NCBI GenBank assembly: GCA_021847575.1
Contig: JAJZQO010000004.1
Location: 35,698-99,697 of the forward strand
Length of the DNA stretch: 64,000 nucleotides
Direction of reading: 5' to 3'
Source: Bacillota bacterium
GTDB taxonomy: Bacteria; Bacillota; Sulfobacillia; JAJZYS01; JAJYTV01
Below are positions 63,368 through 64,000 of this stretch, one piece after another (positions within the stretch are counted from its first letter, which is position 1; each line of letters begins with the position of its first letter). Under the pieces are notes generated by a model, which had not been told where the DNA came from, did no database searches, and saw only the letters and a program-made list of their open reading frames with translations. Made by a program: the position numbers and the translations under genes.

Positions 63368-63673
63368 CTAGAGCTCAAGGCGCTCGATCCGTCGCTCGTG
63401 GTCTTCCGCGATCCGATATAGCGCGTTCTCGTCCTCTTTCCGGCTCTTGATGCTCTCCTCCAGGCGCCCCACTGCGCTAACCAACTCGGCCGCCATGTGC
63501 CGCCTTAAAGCGTCGAGGCTGGCGGCCATCCTCTGTTCTACGCCTTCAAGGTCGGTCTTGGTGGCCATCCGCTGCTCGATGCCTTCAAGGTCGGTCTTGG
63601 TGGCCATCCGCTGCTCGATGGACACAAGCTGGGCTTGCAGGCGATCGAGAAGGGTCTTCAGTTCATGGTCCAC
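63368..63673 (-). CDS. Small coiled-coil protein with tandem 13-residue repeats
   Basis: About 101 residues from GTG 63673 (AGGGGTGG upstream). The whole protein is a predicted coiled coil with heptad-like spacing: DHELKTLLDRLQAQLVSI, then two identical copies of a 13-residue unit (IEQRMATKTDLEG and relatives) and a third degenerate one, then KSRKEDENALYRIAEDH. The repeat matches an exact 39-bp DNA duplication. No family name is clear; similar short coiled-coil proteins of unknown role exist in Bacillota. Confidence 0.6.
   Translation of the reverse strand: MDHELKTLLDRLQAQLVSIEQRMATKTDLEGIEQRMATKTDLEGVEQRMAASLDALRRHMAAELVSAVGRLEESIKSRKEDENALYRIAEDHERRIERLEL
63542..63619 (-). repeat. Exact 39-bp tandem repeat (two copies) inside coiled-coil gene
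   Basis: Copies 63542-63580 and 63581-63619 are identical. The unit is 39 nt, so the reading frame is kept (13 codons). Identity at DNA level points to a recent duplication or slippage event. Confidence 0.95.
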
Positions 63674-64000
63674 GTCGCCACCCCTACCTCTCTGCCAACG
63701 CCAGTTCGGCATGGCCGCTGTCCATCCCTTTCGACGGTTCCAAGAAAAGGCTCCAGCGAGCCGTAAAAGGCCTCTCAGGGTTCTCAGGGACCGGCCAGGA
63801 AGAAAGTGCCGCTCATCAGCGCTTGACAGTCAGCAGAAATGGTGCTGGTCCCATGCGAGTGCGCAAGTGGCTCGCCGCGAGAGGCATGGGGCGACTCCCA
63901 GTGGTTTGCCGGCCACGGCTCGTGCGTGAGGATGGTTGGCACCTGCGCAAACGGGTTCCGCGAACAACCGGCGCAAGTCGGCACTGGGGCGGCACGAACA
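63674..64000. other. Right-edge region, no supported gene
   Basis: The last 327 bp hold only short open frames without family features and a lone TTGACA at 63822-63827 with no matching -10. The region may be the upstream part of a gene lying outside the window. Confidence 0.4.

Noticed and set aside
63542..63619. Direct repeats as a CRISPR remnant
   Set aside because: Two adjacent units without spacers, in frame inside a coiled-coil gene.
63784..63984. 66-codon open frame at the right edge (minus)
   Set aside because: No ribosome site, family match or structural feature; the window ends just after it.

Overview
The window looks like chromosomal core DNA from a high-GC, endospore-forming Bacillota (Firmicutes). 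The spore evidence is an alpha/beta-type SASP with a GPR protease site, SpoIVA, a YIEGIA protein with its capping subunit, and FtsK/SpoIIIE. Small Bacillus-type families (YpmA, YqhV, YlaI, TIGR04086) and the order cmk-plsC-S1 protein-...-der-plsY-gpsA-spoIVA, close to the Bacillus ypf/yph region, agree. Base composition is strongly GC-rich and GTG/TTG starts are common, which points to a deep-branching lineage of the Symbiobacterium/Thermaerobacter/Sulfobacillus kind; that placement is inference. I see no CRISPR array, phage, insertion sequence, rRNA or plasmid function. Almost everything is on the minus strand.

Layout. 1-3075: nuoF(partial)EDCBA, complex I. 3416-8444: a DUF4011-like helicase-nuclease on the plus strand, overlapping tail-to-tail with an unknown ATP-grasp protein. 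8566-13951: aldehyde dehydrogenase, YpmA, SASP, a secreted helical protein, a YbaK deacylase, a LysM/peptidoglycan-binding protein and a small membrane protein. 13995-19030: DinG, histidine phosphatase, ComB and a diverged MreB-like protein. 19158-23329: S-adenosylmethionine by-product salvage (mtaD, ahcY, mtnP, ndk) plus speH with a near-consensus sigma-A promoter. 23645-32581: SRPBCC protein, aminotransferase, a korDABC 2-oxoacid:ferredoxin oxidoreductase operon headed by a GltD-like oxidoreductase, then proton-translocating transhydrogenase pntAA-AB-B. 32741-33568: rpiA and tRNA-Pro. 33675-42950: the spore/cell-envelope cluster. 43036-46726: DedA, a two-gene ThrE exporter, GABA-type aminotransferase, YqhV and YlaI. 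46740-57277: a tightly overlapping chain uppP-ftsK-ridA-rluB-regulator-pncA-pncB-aminotransferase-three M42 peptidase paralogues. 57380-64000: YyaL, FabI, a surface acyltransferase, an SGNH hydrolase and a coiled-coil protein.

How it fits together. Respiration (Nuo), ferredoxin-linked 2-oxoacid oxidation (Kor) and transhydrogenase (Pnt) suggest respiratory metabolism with NADH/NADPH/ferredoxin exchange. Many neighbours share 4-nt ATGA/GTGA/TTGA junctions, so translational coupling is pervasive. Four genes (dinG, rluB, dedA and the third M42 paralogue) have family-conserved N-termini that run upstream of any ATG/GTG/TTG and seem to need ATT or CTG starts. The most system-like observation is the mtnP-ahcY-mtaD operon. 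The phosphorylase has a PNP-type Asn where adenosine-type enzymes have Asp, which fits a deaminate-first salvage of methylthioadenosine and S-adenosylhomocysteine. A second is the M42 triad, in which one member has lost nearly all metal ligands.
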